Shown: positions 11,166 through 18,633 of the stretch, piece by piece
How positions within the stretch are numbered: the stretch's first letter is position 1
How the letters are laid out: each line of letters begins with the position of its first letter
From: Clostridia bacterium
Lineage (GTDB): Bacteria; Bacillota_A; Clostridia; Oscillospirales; CAG-272
Length of the DNA stretch: 46,402 bases
Direction of reading: 5' to 3'
Assembly (NCBI GenBank): GCA_017542695.1
Contig: JAFXWT010000142.1
Coordinates: 1-46,402 of the forward strand
Position numbers and translations under genes: made by a program
The notes under the pieces: generated by a model
Database searches by the model: none
Told to the model about the DNA's origin: nothing
What the model saw: the letters and a program-made list of their open reading frames with translations, nothing else

Positions 11166-11681
11166 TCATCCGTCGAGGAGGTCTTTCAGCGACTTTAGCC
11201 GCTCGCCCTCCGTTTGCAGTTCGGAAAATCCACGCTGGCGGAGCACCTCGAACACGGCGACGGCGACGCTGTTAGAGAGGTTGAGACTTCTTTTTTCAAA
11301 TCGCATCGGTATGCGCGCCGTCCTGTCCTCGTTTGAGAGAAGCAGGTTTTCAGGCAGACCTTTCGATTCCTTTCCGAAAACGAGCCACGCCTCGCCGGTT
11401 GTAAAGTCGCGCTCGGTGTATATGTAGTCCGACTTTGTGGTGAAAAAGCAAAGCGGCTTGTCCCCGTGCGTATTCATAAAGTCGTTCAGAGATTCGTAGT
11501 AGTGTATTTCAAGGTCCCACCAATAGTCGAGTCCCGCCCGCTTGAGTTTTTTGTCGTCTATTTCAAAGCCCATCGGCTTGACTATATGCAGCGCCGCTCC
11601 GGTGCAGTCGCAGGTGCGGGCGATGTTGCCCGTGTTCTGCGGTATCTCGGGCTCGACGAGGACTATATTTATGTCAGCCAA
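11166..11681 (-). CDS. trmL: tRNA (cytidine/uridine-34-2'-O)-methyltransferase TrmL
   Basis: A 171-residue SPOUT methyltransferase. It starts with INIVLVEPEIPQNTGNIART, the TrmL/TrmH N-terminal motif. It ends with the knotted SAM-binding region: LVFGKESKGLP, ARIPM and RSLNLSNSVAVAVFE. It methylates the 2'-OH of the wobble base of tRNA-Leu. The start is taken as TTG 11681, with GAGGTGG upstream; a GTG at 11690 lies inside that ribosome-binding site. It has its own transcription unit upstream of secA on the same strand. Confidence 0.9.
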   Translation of the reverse strand: MADINIVLVEPEIPQNTGNIARTCDCTGAALHIVKPMGFEIDDKKLKRAGLDYWWDLEIHYYESLNDFMNTHGDKPLCFFTTKSDYIYTERDFTTGEAWLVFGKESKGLPENLLLSNEDRTARIPMRFEKRSLNLSNSVAVAVFEVLRQRGFSELQTEGERLKSLKDLLDG

Positions 11682-11826
11682 AAAAGCCACCTCTTTTCCA
11701 TTTTCCTATTATACACCATAAAAGCAAATTTTGCAACCGTATATATTTATTTACTTATTTAACTTTATTTTTTCGGCGTAAAAACGGCTCGCGGCGGCAG
11801 AATAAAAAGAAAAAACGGAGTTTTTT

Positions 11827-12588
11827 ATGAAAAGATTTTTGATTTTGTTTATTGCCGCGATCTTTTGCTTCACTGCGGCGACACCCGCCGTCGCGGGCGA
11901 AGGTTACGGCTGGTACTGCATGAGAAAAAAGGATCACGAGAGGCCGACGTGCGAGCCGGAAATGGCGTTCATCTCGGAACATTCGGGCTACTATATCGGG
12001 AGCGATCCCGATGAGAAAGTGATCTATCTGACATTTGACGCGGGGTATGAAAACGGCAACGTCGCGCGCATCGTCGATACGCTCGACCGTCACGGAGCGA
12101 AAGGCGCGTTTTTCGTTCTTGAAAATTTCATCGAAAAGAATCCCGAACTTATCAAAAAGATGAGCGACGGTGGGCATTTCATCTGCAATCACACGTGTCG
12201 CCACCGCGACATGACAAAGCTCGGGGACGATGAGTTTGAGGCGGAGCTGACGGCGCTCGAAGACGTCGCTGCGGCAAACGGGATCGAGCTGAAAAAATAC
12301 TATCGCCCGCCTGAGGGAAGGTTCTCACGCGAAAATCTTGAAAAAGCCGAAGAAATGGGCTATAAAACGATATTCTGGAGCGTCGCTTATGCCGACTGGG
12401 ACAATTCAAAGCAACCTCCGGCCGACAAGGCGACACGGCTTCTCATTGACAACACTCACAACGGCGCGGTGATCCTGCTTCATCCGACTTCAAAGACGAA
12501 CGCGGACATTCTCGATGCGCTCCTTTCGGCGTGGGAGAAAGACGGCTACCGCTTCGGCACGCTCGACGAGCTGACGGAGGCGAAATGA
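11827..12588 (+). CDS. PdaA-type polysaccharide deacetylase (secreted)
   Basis: A 253-residue protein with an N-terminal signal peptide (hydrophobic stretch at residues 4-22, AxA cleavage site near VAG). The NodB deacetylase motifs follow: LTFDAGYENG, HFICNHTCRHRDM, YRPPEGRFS and AVILLHPTSKTN. The FDAGYEN variant of motif 1 is typical of PdaA, which removes acetyl groups from N-acetylmuramic acid to form muramic-lactam in spore cortex. Together with spoIIID it points to a sporulating host. The downstream deacetylase overlaps its stop codon (ATGA), so the pair is co-translated. Confidence 0.87.
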   Translation: MKRFLILFIAAIFCFTAATPAVAGEGYGWYCMRKKDHERPTCEPEMAFISEHSGYYIGSDPDEKVIYLTFDAGYENGNVARIVDTLDRHGAKGAFFVLENFIEKNPELIKKMSDGGHFICNHTCRHRDMTKLGDDEFEAELTALEDVAAANGIELKKYYRPPEGRFSRENLEKAEEMGYKTIFWSVAYADWDNSKQPPADKATRLLIDNTHNGAVILLHPTSKTNADILDALLSAWEKDGYRFGTLDELTEAK

Positions 12589-13262
12589 TACGCATTTTGA
12601 AATGCGCCGCGGCGCTTTTTCTCGCCGCGGCTTTCGTCACGTCGCCGAAAGCGGAAATAAGAAAAGCCGTGCGTCACGTGGCGACGAACGAAAAGATCGT
12701 GGCGCTGACGTTCGACGACGGCCCGCACCCGACAGAAACAGCGAGGATAGTCGAGCTGCTCGACAGCTACGGCGCGAGAGCGACGTTTTTCGTCGTCGGC
12801 AAGAACGCGGAGCTTTATCCCGACGCGCTCAGAATGGCGGCGGCGAGCGGGCACGAGATCGCAAATCACACGTATTCGCACAAATCGCTTGCGGCGTGCG
12901 CGGCGGAAAAGGTCAGAGACGAGATATCACGAGGCGAAGAGGCGATATTCTTCGTTTCGGGCGCGCGTCCGCACTTGTTTCGCCCGCCCGAAGGAGCTAT
13001 ATCGAAGAGCGTCATCGGCGCGGCGTGCGAGATGGGATACGACGTCGTACTGTGGAACATCGACACGCGCGACTGGGCGCATCGCGGTACGGCGGAAATA
13101 GTCGGCAATATAAAGAAAAACATCTCGCCCGGAAGTATCATCCTCTTTCACGACTACATCGGCGGCGAGCGCCACACGTACGACGTTTTGTCGGTGATAC
13201 TTCCCTATCTGTCGTCGCTCGGGTACAAGTTCGTGACAGTCAGCGAGATGCTGAATTATTGA
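12585..13262 (+). CDS. Second polysaccharide deacetylase (NodB domain)
   Basis: A 225-residue protein. An N-terminal hydrophobic segment (residues 4-20) serves as a signal or anchor. The NodB motifs are canonical: LTFDDGPHP, EIANHTYSHKSL, FRPPEGAIS and IILFHDYIGG. The TFDDGP form suggests a deacetylase of N-acetylglucosamine-type sugars, in contrast to the PdaA-like gene before it. GGAGG lies before the ATG and the ATG overlaps the preceding stop. It converges with aspartate kinase, with a seven-base overlap of the coding ends. Confidence 0.87.
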   Translation: MIRILKCAAALFLAAAFVTSPKAEIRKAVRHVATNEKIVALTFDDGPHPTETARIVELLDSYGARATFFVVGKNAELYPDALRMAAASGHEIANHTYSHKSLAACAAEKVRDEISRGEEAIFFVSGARPHLFRPPEGAISKSVIGAACEMGYDVVLWNIDTRDWAHRGTAEIVGNIKKNISPGSIILFHDYIGGERHTYDVLSVILPYLSSLGYKFVTVSEMLNY

Positions 13263-14299
13263 CCGAGTCCATTCATCGTCGGCTTGAGATCGGCGTTTTT
13301 GACCTTAAAAACGACGCCGCACGTCTCCGAATGATGGAATTCGGCGGCGACGCCGATATCCGAAAATCTTGCGGCGGCGTATGCTTTCGCCGCTTCGATA
13401 TCGGAACATCCGACTGCGACGGCGGCGCAGTCGCCGAAATATCCGAACGCGCCGGCGACGCCGTAAATGTCGCCGCCGCGCGACGCGGTGTCGGTAATTA
13501 ACGTTCCCGTGTCGGCGGGTGAAAATGTGTTTTTGACGTGGATATTCACTCCCGCGTCGCATGCGTATCGCGCCGCGTCGGCGTGGAGCACGCCCGCGCC
13601 GTATGACGCAAGGAACACCGCCTCGCCGTACGAAAGCGTCGGTATCGTGCGCGGGCGCGGCGTGAATCCCGGGTCGATATACATAAATCCCGACACGTCG
13701 GTGTAGTTATAATAATCGCACCCGAGCGCCGCCGAAACGAGCGCGCCCGTTATATCCGAGCCGCCGCGCGGAAATATGTTTATCGCGCCGCCATCATCCG
13801 CGCCGTAAAAGCCGGGGATGACGCATTTCCCGCGCGACGCGGCGGTTTTTATAAGCTCGAGAGTCGCAGTTTTGTCAAGCGCGCCGCGCGCGTCGAAGCG
13901 GACGACAGCGGCAGCGTCGACAAAGGCAAAATCGAGGTATTCCGCCATGATCTTCGCCATAAGGTACTCTCCGCGCGATACGACGAAGCGCGTGTCGCCG
14001 TCCATTGCCGCGCGGGCGATCTTTTCGTATTCGGCGGCAAAATCAAGGCGCGCGCCGAGCGCCGATATCATCTCGTCAAAGCGGTTTTTGACCTCGGTAA
14101 GCGCCGCTGAAGCGCCGCGCGACTGCGCGACGTCGTAGAGCAGATCGGTTATTTTGTTGTCGCTTTTGCGCCGCTTGCCCGGCGCCGAAACGACGACGGC
14201 GCGGGCGTTTTCGTCGCCGCGGACGATGGCGGCGGACTTTATCAGAGCGGAGGCGTCGCCGAGCGACGTCCCGCCGAATTTCAGAACATTTCCGTTCAC
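13256..14299 (-). CDS. Aspartate kinase
   Basis: A 347-residue protein. The amino-acid kinase core has KFGGTSLGDAS at the N-terminus, VVVSAPGKRRKSDNKITDLL, SRGEYLMAKI and FPRGGSDITGALVSAAL. It phosphorylates aspartate, the first step toward lysine, threonine, methionine and diaminopimelate. It is shorter than the usual 400-450 residues; only one short ACT-like part follows the kinase domain. The usual GRGGSDTTA is PRGGSDITG here. The GTG at 14299 is chosen because GAAGGAG lies eight bases upstream. Confidence 0.83.
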   Translation of the reverse strand: MNGNVLKFGGTSLGDASALIKSAAIVRGDENARAVVVSAPGKRRKSDNKITDLLYDVAQSRGASAALTEVKNRFDEMISALGARLDFAAEYEKIARAAMDGDTRFVVSRGEYLMAKIMAEYLDFAFVDAAAVVRFDARGALDKTATLELIKTAASRGKCVIPGFYGADDGGAINIFPRGGSDITGALVSAALGCDYYNYTDVSGFMYIDPGFTPRPRTIPTLSYGEAVFLASYGAGVLHADAARYACDAGVNIHVKNTFSPADTGTLITDTASRGGDIYGVAGAFGYFGDCAAVAVGCSDIEAAKAYAAARFSDIGVAAEFHHSETCGVVFKVKNADLKPTMNGLGQ

Positions 14300-14380
14300 A
14301 TGATGCACTCCTTCGTTTTTTCTTTCCGCGGATATCCGCATTACAGTTTATTCACCGAAATGGGCGGGTGTGAGTAAGAG

Positions 14381-14412
14381 AAAAACGGACTGCCCGCGGG
14401 CAGTCCGTTTTT
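14381..14412 (-). terminator. Perfect 32-bp palindromic terminator after the holin operon
   Basis: Two exact complementary arms meet at CCCGCGGG, flanked by five As and five Ts, so it can stop transcription from either strand. It lies two bases beyond the stop codon of the holin gene and upstream of aspartate kinase, separating the two minus-strand units. Confidence 0.9.
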
Positions 14413-14414
14413 AT

Positions 14415-14711
14415 TTATCCGAGTATTTCTTTCAGCTTTCCGACGGCGGATTCGATGATCTTCGATATCGTCGTCTCGCCGATGAGCATTCGCGCGAACG
14501 CGGGCAACTTTTCGTAAAGCAGTGAGACGACCTCGGCGTACTTGATCTCGCCCGTTCCGCCGCCCCAGCGTGCTTCCGCCGCCGCGACGAGCGACAAAAC
14601 TATCGACTTCGCCTGCTTTTTATACCCGCGGCGGAACATCAGCACTATTGCGACGATAAACAGCGCCGCGGCGATGAGCTCCACGTAGTGCGTTTTCAAA
14701 AATTCAAGCAT
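14415..14711 (-). CDS. LLH-family phage-holin-like protein
   Basis: A 98-residue protein. One N-terminal membrane segment (about residues 9-26) is followed by a basic patch (RRGYKKQAKS). The amphipathic region LLYEKLPAFARMLIGETTISKIIESAV closely resembles the C-terminal part of LLH-type holins. Holins make the membrane leaky so that cell-wall hydrolases escape. No endolysin gene is nearby, so this may be a domesticated phage remnant or a membrane effector. GGAGG precedes the ATG. It is the second gene of a two-gene operon. Confidence 0.72.
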   Translation of the reverse strand: MLEFLKTHYVELIAAALFIVAIVLMFRRGYKKQAKSIVLSLVAAAEARWGGGTGEIKYAEVVSLLYEKLPAFARMLIGETTISKIIESAVGKLKEILG

Positions 14712-14720
14712 ATTTCCTCC

Positions 14721-15035
14721 TTAAAGCGCGGAGATGACAGCCGTCACGACAGCGCCGACGGCGGCGCTGATTATCGCCGTTATGAGCGTGCCCCACAGGA
14801 GATTGAGCCGTGCGCGCGGCTGCTTTTCCATATCGGAAAGGCGCTCGTCGTGCGCGGCAAGCTGCTTGTTGGTAAATTCGAGCTCCGCGATCAGCCGCGC
14901 GATGTTTTCGTTCTGCGCGTGCACCTCGCTCACCAGCCCTTCTAGCCGATCGAGCCGATGCGTGTTGCTTTTTTCACGTTCCTCGAGCTTGATCAGACGG
15001 CGCGACGCTTCGTCGCCGTCAAATCTGTCTGTCAT
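14721..15035 (-). CDS. XhlA-like coiled-coil membrane-anchored protein
   Basis: A 104-residue protein with a charged coiled-coil (about residues 12-70, heptad-like repeats of Leu and Ile) and a C-terminal membrane segment (about residues 80-104, rich in Ala, Ile and Val). This layout matches haemolysin XhlA-type proteins encoded beside holins in prophages. The ribosome-binding site is GAGGTG before the ATG. It is the first gene of the holin-like operon, transcribed from a strong promoter flanked by a LexA-like box. Confidence 0.62.
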   Translation of the reverse strand: MTDRFDGDEASRRLIKLEEREKSNTHRLDRLEGLVSEVHAQNENIARLIAELEFTNKQLAAHDERLSDMEKQPRARLNLLWGTLITAIISAAVGAVVTAVISAL

Positions 15036-15076
15036 TTGTCACCTCTTTTCCGCATCCCCGGCGGCGAGGTGGGTAT

Positions 15077-15125
15077 ATTATACCATAAAACGAGAGAAAA
15101 GTCAAGATAAAAGGAACATTTGTTC
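15077..15125 (-). promoter_or_regulatory. Promoter of the holin-like operon with LexA-like (SOS) box
   Basis: On the minus strand, -35 TTGACT (15105-15100) and -10 TATAAT (15082-15077) are separated by 17 bases. Eight bases upstream of the -35 is GAACATTTGTTC (15114-15125), an exact match to the Gram-positive LexA consensus GAAC-N4-GTTC. Binding there could block RNA polymerase. LexA control is inferred from the box alone. Confidence 0.6.
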
Positions 15126-15159
15126 GGATAGACAGGAAACAGCGCAAATTCAATCAATG

Positions 15160-15228
15160 GTTGTTTTTGAAACAACTAATTGATAATTGATTTTTGTTTT
15201 CCGGTGTGCTATGATAAAGGCACACCGG
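15160..15228 (+). promoter_or_regulatory. Promoter and palindromes upstream of the XRE regulator
   Basis: On the plus strand, -35 TTGATT (15187-15192) and -10 TATGAT (15210-15215) are 17 bases apart. A perfect nine-base inverted repeat (CCGGTGTGC at 15201-15209, GCACACCGG at 15220-15228) brackets the -10 box. A second palindrome, GTTGTTT-TTG-AAACAAC (15160-15176), lies just upstream of the -35. Either could be the operator for autoregulation by the XRE protein; this is inference. Confidence 0.55.
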
Positions 15229-15253
15229 TGAAAAACTTTTTTTGGAGGAATTT

Positions 15254-16585
15254 ATGCAGCTCAATTTAGGAAATAAGATACGCGAGCTTCGCCGCGCTCA
15301 AAAGCGCACGCAGGAAGAACTTGCAATGGCGCTCGGCGTGACGAGTCAAGCCGTTTCGCGCTGGGAGGCGGGCGGAAGCTATCCCGATATGGAGCTTATC
15401 GTGCCTCTTGCTCACTTTTTCGGCGTAACGACTGACGAGCTCTTTGACAATAACGCCGAACGCGACAAAAAAATCAAAGAAATCATTAAAAAGGTAAACG
15501 AGTATTATTTGCCCGGTCAAACCGACGGCAAGCAATTTGACGAGTGTATCGCTTTGCTACGCAACGGACTTGCCGAATTTCCCGGAGACGAATACCTTTC
15601 TTTGTCGCTTGCGTCAACGCTTTACGAAACGGGATACAGGCGTTACGGTCAGCAGTTTCATTACGACGAAAAGGGATATCTTTCGTATGTTCACACATCG
15701 CACGAAAAAAACAAGTATTGGAATGAGGCAATAAAACTATGCGAAGATATCGTGTCTAAAACAACAAACATGACAAACTCTGCTATGGCAACGAAAATAC
15801 TTGTCGATCTTTATAAGAATATCGGCGATACAAAAACAGCCAAAAAATATGCGGAAACGATGCCTGTAATGGCTTTTTCGCGTCAGAATTTGCTCAAATT
15901 GGCGACAGACGGAGAAGAACACTCCAAGCAGGTTTCGGAAGACTTGCTTATTATGGCAAAAAGCACCGCATTCTGCATCGTCGATAAACTTAGAAGCAAC
16001 ATAAAAAGCTTTGAAAGCGATATGCCCATTGAAAAAATAAAGGGAGCCATTGATTTTATCAATCTCGTCTTTGAGGGCGAAAAAGGACCGAACGAATGCA
16101 GTCCGCTCGTAAGTCTTTATCTTTACCTCGCCCGCGTACAATGGGAACGCGGATATCACGACGATGCATTTGTATCGCTTGACAATGCGCTTGAATATGC
16201 AAAAGCGTTTGATCGCATTCCCGACGGTAATTTTCATTACAAGTCTCCGCTTCTTTATCCGCTCGTGCACAACTATGTCAGAAACAAAATCCCTGCCTAT
16301 GCAAAAACTCTGCCTGATGATTTTCCGTGGTGGCAAACGCCGGACTGCTCCGACGTCAAAAAAAGAAATGCAAGCCGATCCGCGCTGGGACGCTTGGGTC
16401 AAAAAGTGCAACGAATAAAAAACGCCCGACGGCTCGCCGTCAGGCTATCTTTTCGCTTCGGCGATGTCGAGGTACTTCTGCCGCGTCGCTTCCCCGCCGC
16501 GCAGGTGGCGCTCCGATTTGTTCTTTTCAAGCACCGTCTTGACCTCGCGCCACAGCGCCGGATTTATGTATTCGAGCCGGCATGA
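15254..16585 (+). CDS. XRE-family regulator with TPR-like C-terminal region, frameshifted near the 3' end
   Basis: Residues 1-65 form an XRE DNA-binding domain (TQEELAMALGVTSQAVSRWEAG). The following 300 residues are helical and repeat-like, as in regulators with TPR-type sensing domains. The ATG at 15254 has GGAGGA five bases upstream. From about base 16358 the frame reads an unlikely Arg-rich tail antisense to spoIIID. Removing one A from an A7 run (16358-16364) gives a plausible ending (DVKKEMQADPRWDAWVKK) and a stop at 16416-16418, right before a terminator. The natural gene therefore most likely ends at 16418, and the extra A is a sequencing error or mutation. Confidence 0.8.
   Translation: MQLNLGNKIRELRRAQKRTQEELAMALGVTSQAVSRWEAGGSYPDMELIVPLAHFFGVTTDELFDNNAERDKKIKEIIKKVNEYYLPGQTDGKQFDECIALLRNGLAEFPGDEYLSLSLASTLYETGYRRYGQQFHYDEKGYLSYVHTSHEKNKYWNEAIKLCEDIVSKTTNMTNSAMATKILVDLYKNIGDTKTAKKYAETMPVMAFSRQNLLKLATDGEEHSKQVSEDLLIMAKSTAFCIVDKLRSNIKSFESDMPIEKIKGAIDFINLVFEGEKGPNECSPLVSLYLYLARVQWERGYHDDAFVSLDNALEYAKAFDRIPDGNFHYKSPLLYPLVHNYVRNKIPAYAKTLPDDFPWWQTPDCSDVKKRNASRSALGRLGQKVQRIKNARRLAVRLSFRFGDVEVLLPRRFPAAQVALRFVLFKHRLDLAPQRRIYVFEPA
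16417..16445 (-). terminator. Terminator of spoIIID
   Basis: On the minus strand, GCCTGACGG and CCGTCGGGC form a stem with one U-G wobble, followed by GTTTTTT. It begins at the spoIIID stop codon. It lies immediately after the restored XRE stop, so it separates two convergent genes. Confidence 0.75.
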
Positions 16586-16705
16586 AACGTCCTTGTGCAC
16601 CGTCGATTTCGACACGCCGAACTTCTCCGCCGCCGCGCGCACCGTGTCGCCCGTTTCGACAATGTGCCTGCCGATTATGATAGCCCTGTCCTGCGATCTG
16701 TCCAT
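16445..16705 (-). CDS. spoIIID: Sporulation transcriptional regulator SpoIIID
   Basis: An 86-residue protein of normal SpoIIID length. The helix-turn-helix VRAAAEKFGVSKSTVHKDVSCRL (about residues 22-44) is almost diagnostic, as are IIIGRHIVETGDTVR before it and the basic region NKSERHLRGGEATRQKY after it. SpoIIID controls mother-cell genes under sigma-E during endospore formation. GGAGG lies just before the ATG. This is the best marker in the window that the host forms spores. Confidence 0.93.
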   Translation of the reverse strand: MDRSQDRAIIIGRHIVETGDTVRAAAEKFGVSKSTVHKDVSCRLEYINPALWREVKTVLEKNKSERHLRGGEATRQKYLDIAEAKR

Positions 16706-16804
16706 TTCCGCCTCCGCGATTTGCTTACGCTACATTATATGAGGCGACGGCGCGCGTTATGTCGATTATTTGGCAAAGATTTTTCGGAAAAGGTGAAAAA
16801 GGTA

Positions 16805-16833
16805 TTGACTTAATTATCTATTTGTGCTAAAAT
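16805..16833 (+). promoter_or_regulatory. Promoter of tRNA-Pro
   Basis: TTGACT and TAAAAT are separated by 17 bases. The tRNA begins 20 bases after the -10 box. Confidence 0.7.
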
Positions 16834-16853
16834 AATCGTTGCCGCAAAGGTAT

Positions 16854-16929
16854 CTGGGTGTGGCGCAGTTGGTAGCGCGCTACCTTGGGGTGGTAGAGGC
16901 CGCTGGTTCAAGTCCAGTCACTCAGACCA
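16854..16929 (+). tRNA. tRNA-Pro (anticodon GGG)
   Basis: The 76-base sequence folds as a complete cloverleaf. The acceptor arm is CTGGGTG paired with CACTCAG, with one G-T wobble. The anticodon stem CTACC/GGTAG holds the loop TTGGGGT, giving anticodon GGG. The T-arm is GCTGG-TTCAAGT-CCAGT. The discriminator is A and CCA is encoded. The 3' half (16885-16929) is repeated exactly at 41924-41968, and 16898-16942 is repeated at 42123-42167, marking this gene as the integration site of the downstream island. The tRNA itself is intact. Confidence 0.96.
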
Positions 16930-16942
16930 GAAAAAGTCCGAT
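16898..16942 (+). repeat. Left attachment site (attL), 45-bp direct repeat with 42123-42167
   Basis: It covers the T-arm and acceptor 3' strand of tRNA-Pro plus 13 bases of the terminator stem downstream. The exact copy at the right boundary also continues into a rho-independent terminator. This is the expected layout for a tyrosine integrase that recombines in a tRNA gene and rebuilds its 3' end. Confidence 0.8.
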
Positions 16943-16970
16943 AAGCGCTTGCTTTTCGGGCTTTTTGTTT
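16931..16970 (+). terminator. tRNA-Pro terminator (island-side copy)
   Basis: AAAAAGTCCGA pairs with TCGGGCTTTTT with one wobble, followed by GTTTTT. The first half belongs to the direct repeat and the second half to the island. The better-matched original is at 42156-42197. Confidence 0.75.
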
Positions 16971-17167
16971 TTCTGCTCGCGGCCGCAAAACGCCTTTGAC
17001 CACAATTTTGACCACATCCGGCGGCGGAACGTGCGCCGCCGAAGACGAAACAAGACGACGGAAACCGATAAAGCCGACTCGCGCGAGTCGGCTTTTCTTT
17101 GTTTACTGCGGGTAAGAAATTGAAACGGCGTATGAGTTTCCGCTAAAGAAATAGGCGTTATGAAATA
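16971..17167. other. Non-coding left end of the island
   Basis: After the tRNA terminator this stretch holds the heptamer pair, then a GC-rich hairpin (GGCGGC/GCCGCC near 17022-17041). A second hairpin (AAAGCCGACTC/GAGTCGGCTTT near 17070-17094) runs into the 22-base sequence 17086-17107 that is repeated at 21735-21756, just after the integrase gene. It looks like the remains of another integrase 3' end. Confidence 0.5.
16997..17015. repeat. Paired TGACCAC heptamers, left arm
   Basis: Two TGACCAC units start 12 bases apart (16997 and 17009). The same arrangement recurs twice just inside the right end (41695, 41790). They could be integrase arm-binding sites. Read on the minus strand they encode CGQNCGQ, which can also occur at the C-terminus of integrases, so they may be a leftover integrase 3' end. 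Confidence 0.5.
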
Positions 17168-17344
17168 TCATTCTCCGTACTCGCCGTACTCGCAGCCGAT
17201 GTGTGTCGCTTCGATCTCGTCGACGATTTTAAATTTGCCGCCGACTTTGTCGTAAAGTTTTACCGTGCCGACGCCGTTGCCGCCGTTCCACAGGTGATTG
17301 TGTTTTTTCGAGCCGTCGGGCGCTTCGTAATTGACGAGCAGCAT
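17168..17344 (-). CDS. Small protein of unknown function
   Basis: A 58-residue protein, start at ATG 17344 with CGGAGG seven bases upstream; a longer in-frame start inside the acetyltransferase gene lacks such a site. The sequence is rich in Gly, Asn and charged residues (KKHNHLWNGGNGVGTVKLYD) and ends in a repeated EYGEYGE. No family recognised. It follows the acetyltransferase gene by 17 bases and is probably on the same message. Confidence 0.55.
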   Translation of the reverse strand: MLLVNYEAPDGSKKHNHLWNGGNGVGTVKLYDKVGGKFKIVDEIEATHIGCEYGEYGE

Positions 17345-17361
17345 ATTTGCCTCCGAAAGAA

Positions 17362-17919
17362 TCAATGCCACTCCTTTTTCAGGATAGCGTACTGATATGT
17401 GTTTTCATAGTGCGGAGTGCCGTCAGGATTCTTCACGAAAGAAATAAAGTCCAAAAACAGCCCTTCGCGGCGCATTCCGAGTCTTTCGCAAAGGCGTTGA
17501 CTTGCCGTATTGTAATCCTCGGTGTATGCGTATATGCGTCGCGCATCTTTTTTATTGAACAGATAATCGAAGAACGCGTGCGCGGCTTCGTAAGCGTAGC
17601 CTTTGCCGGTGTAGTTCAGGTTCAGCATCCAGCAAGGGCTGAAGGTGTCCTGCGGCGCAGTTTCATCTTCGCCGGGTCCATCGCCCTCGGGATAGGCGTC
17701 GATCTCTCCGATCACCTTGCCGCCGTCTTTGAGCGTGATGGCAAAGTAGTATTCGGTCTCGCCGCTGCGTTTCTTTATTTCTGCGACCGCTTCGTCGAGC
17801 GAGTTCAATTTCATTGACGCGAAACAGTTCACCGCCGGCTCTTTCAGATATTCGTAAACGTCCGCCGCGTCGCTTTCGACAAACGGTCTGAGTATAAGTC
17901 TTTCGGTTTCTATGATCAT
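17362..17919 (-). CDS. GNAT-family N-acetyltransferase (RimJ/RimL-like)
   Basis: A 185-residue protein. It begins with IIETERLILRPFVESDA, the hallmark of RimJ/RimL-type acetyltransferases. The acetyl-CoA-binding region is GKGYAYEAAHAFFDYLF (about residues 110-127), followed by the ARRIYAYTEDYNTASQRLCERLGMRREG motif. It transfers acetyl groups to an amine; the substrate is unknown. GAGG precedes the ATG. Confidence 0.87.
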   Translation of the reverse strand: MIIETERLILRPFVESDAADVYEYLKEPAVNCFASMKLNSLDEAVAEIKKRSGETEYYFAITLKDGGKVIGEIDAYPEGDGPGEDETAPQDTFSPCWMLNLNYTGKGYAYEAAHAFFDYLFNKKDARRIYAYTEDYNTASQRLCERLGMRREGLFLDFISFVKNPDGTPHYENTYQYAILKKEWH

Positions 17920-17944
17920 ATCATTTTCCTCTGCAAGCCGGAAT

Positions 17945-18595
17945 TTATCTAACTGCCTTTATGGTATAGGTTGCTCCCCAATTTTTCATCACCTCAACAG
18001 AAGAAAAGCCCGCTTCCAGAAGCGCTTCTGTTTCGTGGTTTACCGTAAGAGGAGTGTCATAATGATAAAACTCATCATCGGCAACTCCCTGCTCTGCTTT
18101 CAATGCGATCAAGTTTTGTCGGTGCATCCGTTCTTCTTCATCAGACAAAGAAAAGTAGTCCGTCAGTACAAAATATCCATCGTCTTTTAATGCTTTATGC
18201 AGTTTGGTATATAAAGGTACTTTTTCTGCCTTCGTGAAATGGTGCAAACTCTCCACCGATACTGCACTATCAAACAAGGACACACCAAAAGGCACATCAA
18301 AATAAGAGCCGCAAATCAAAGTAATGTCTTTGTATACAGATTTCTTTTTAAGAGCAGATAACATTCCTTGCGACAAATCAATACCCGTTATCCTTGCGGA
18401 TGGGTTTAACAGATAGTATTTTTCTAACTCCAATCCGGTGCCGCATCCCAAATCAAGTATATGGCAGTTTTCGGCAGTCGGCAGCTGCTTCGCCGTAAAG
18501 GGATAGAACTCGTCTGCCGCTTCAATATCAGTCATCATATGTTCGTCGTATCCATCTAATCTGGTCTCGAAAAAATCAGCCATCTTTTCAAGCAT
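17945..18595 (-). CDS. Class I SAM-dependent methyltransferase
   Basis: A 216-residue protein. The SAM-binding motif I is ILDLGCGTGLELE (about residues 47-58), motif II ITGIDLSQGML, and post-motif SVESLHHF is typical of small-molecule methyltransferases. GGAG precedes the ATG at 18595. The substrate is unknown. It lies between the acetyltransferase and the glycyl-radical activase genes, all on the minus strand. Confidence 0.87.
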   Translation of the reverse strand: MLEKMADFFETRLDGYDEHMMTDIEAADEFYPFTAKQLPTAENCHILDLGCGTGLELEKYYLLNPSARITGIDLSQGMLSALKKKSVYKDITLICGSYFDVPFGVSLFDSAVSVESLHHFTKAEKVPLYTKLHKALKDDGYFVLTDYFSLSDEEERMHRQNLIALKAEQGVADDEFYHYDTPLTVNHETEALLEAGFSSVEVMKNWGATYTIKAVR

Positions 18596-18633
18596 ATCTA
18601 ATCTCCGTTAAATCCCGATTTGCCGGGATGTTT

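Noticed and set aside
12602..13501. Plus-strand open frame of about 300 codons overlapping the second deacetylase
   Set aside because: Arg-rich, no motifs, shifted frame of a real NodB-domain gene.
16854..16929. tRNA-Pro as a pseudogene left by integration
   Set aside because: All arms pair, CCA is encoded and a promoter and terminator are present.
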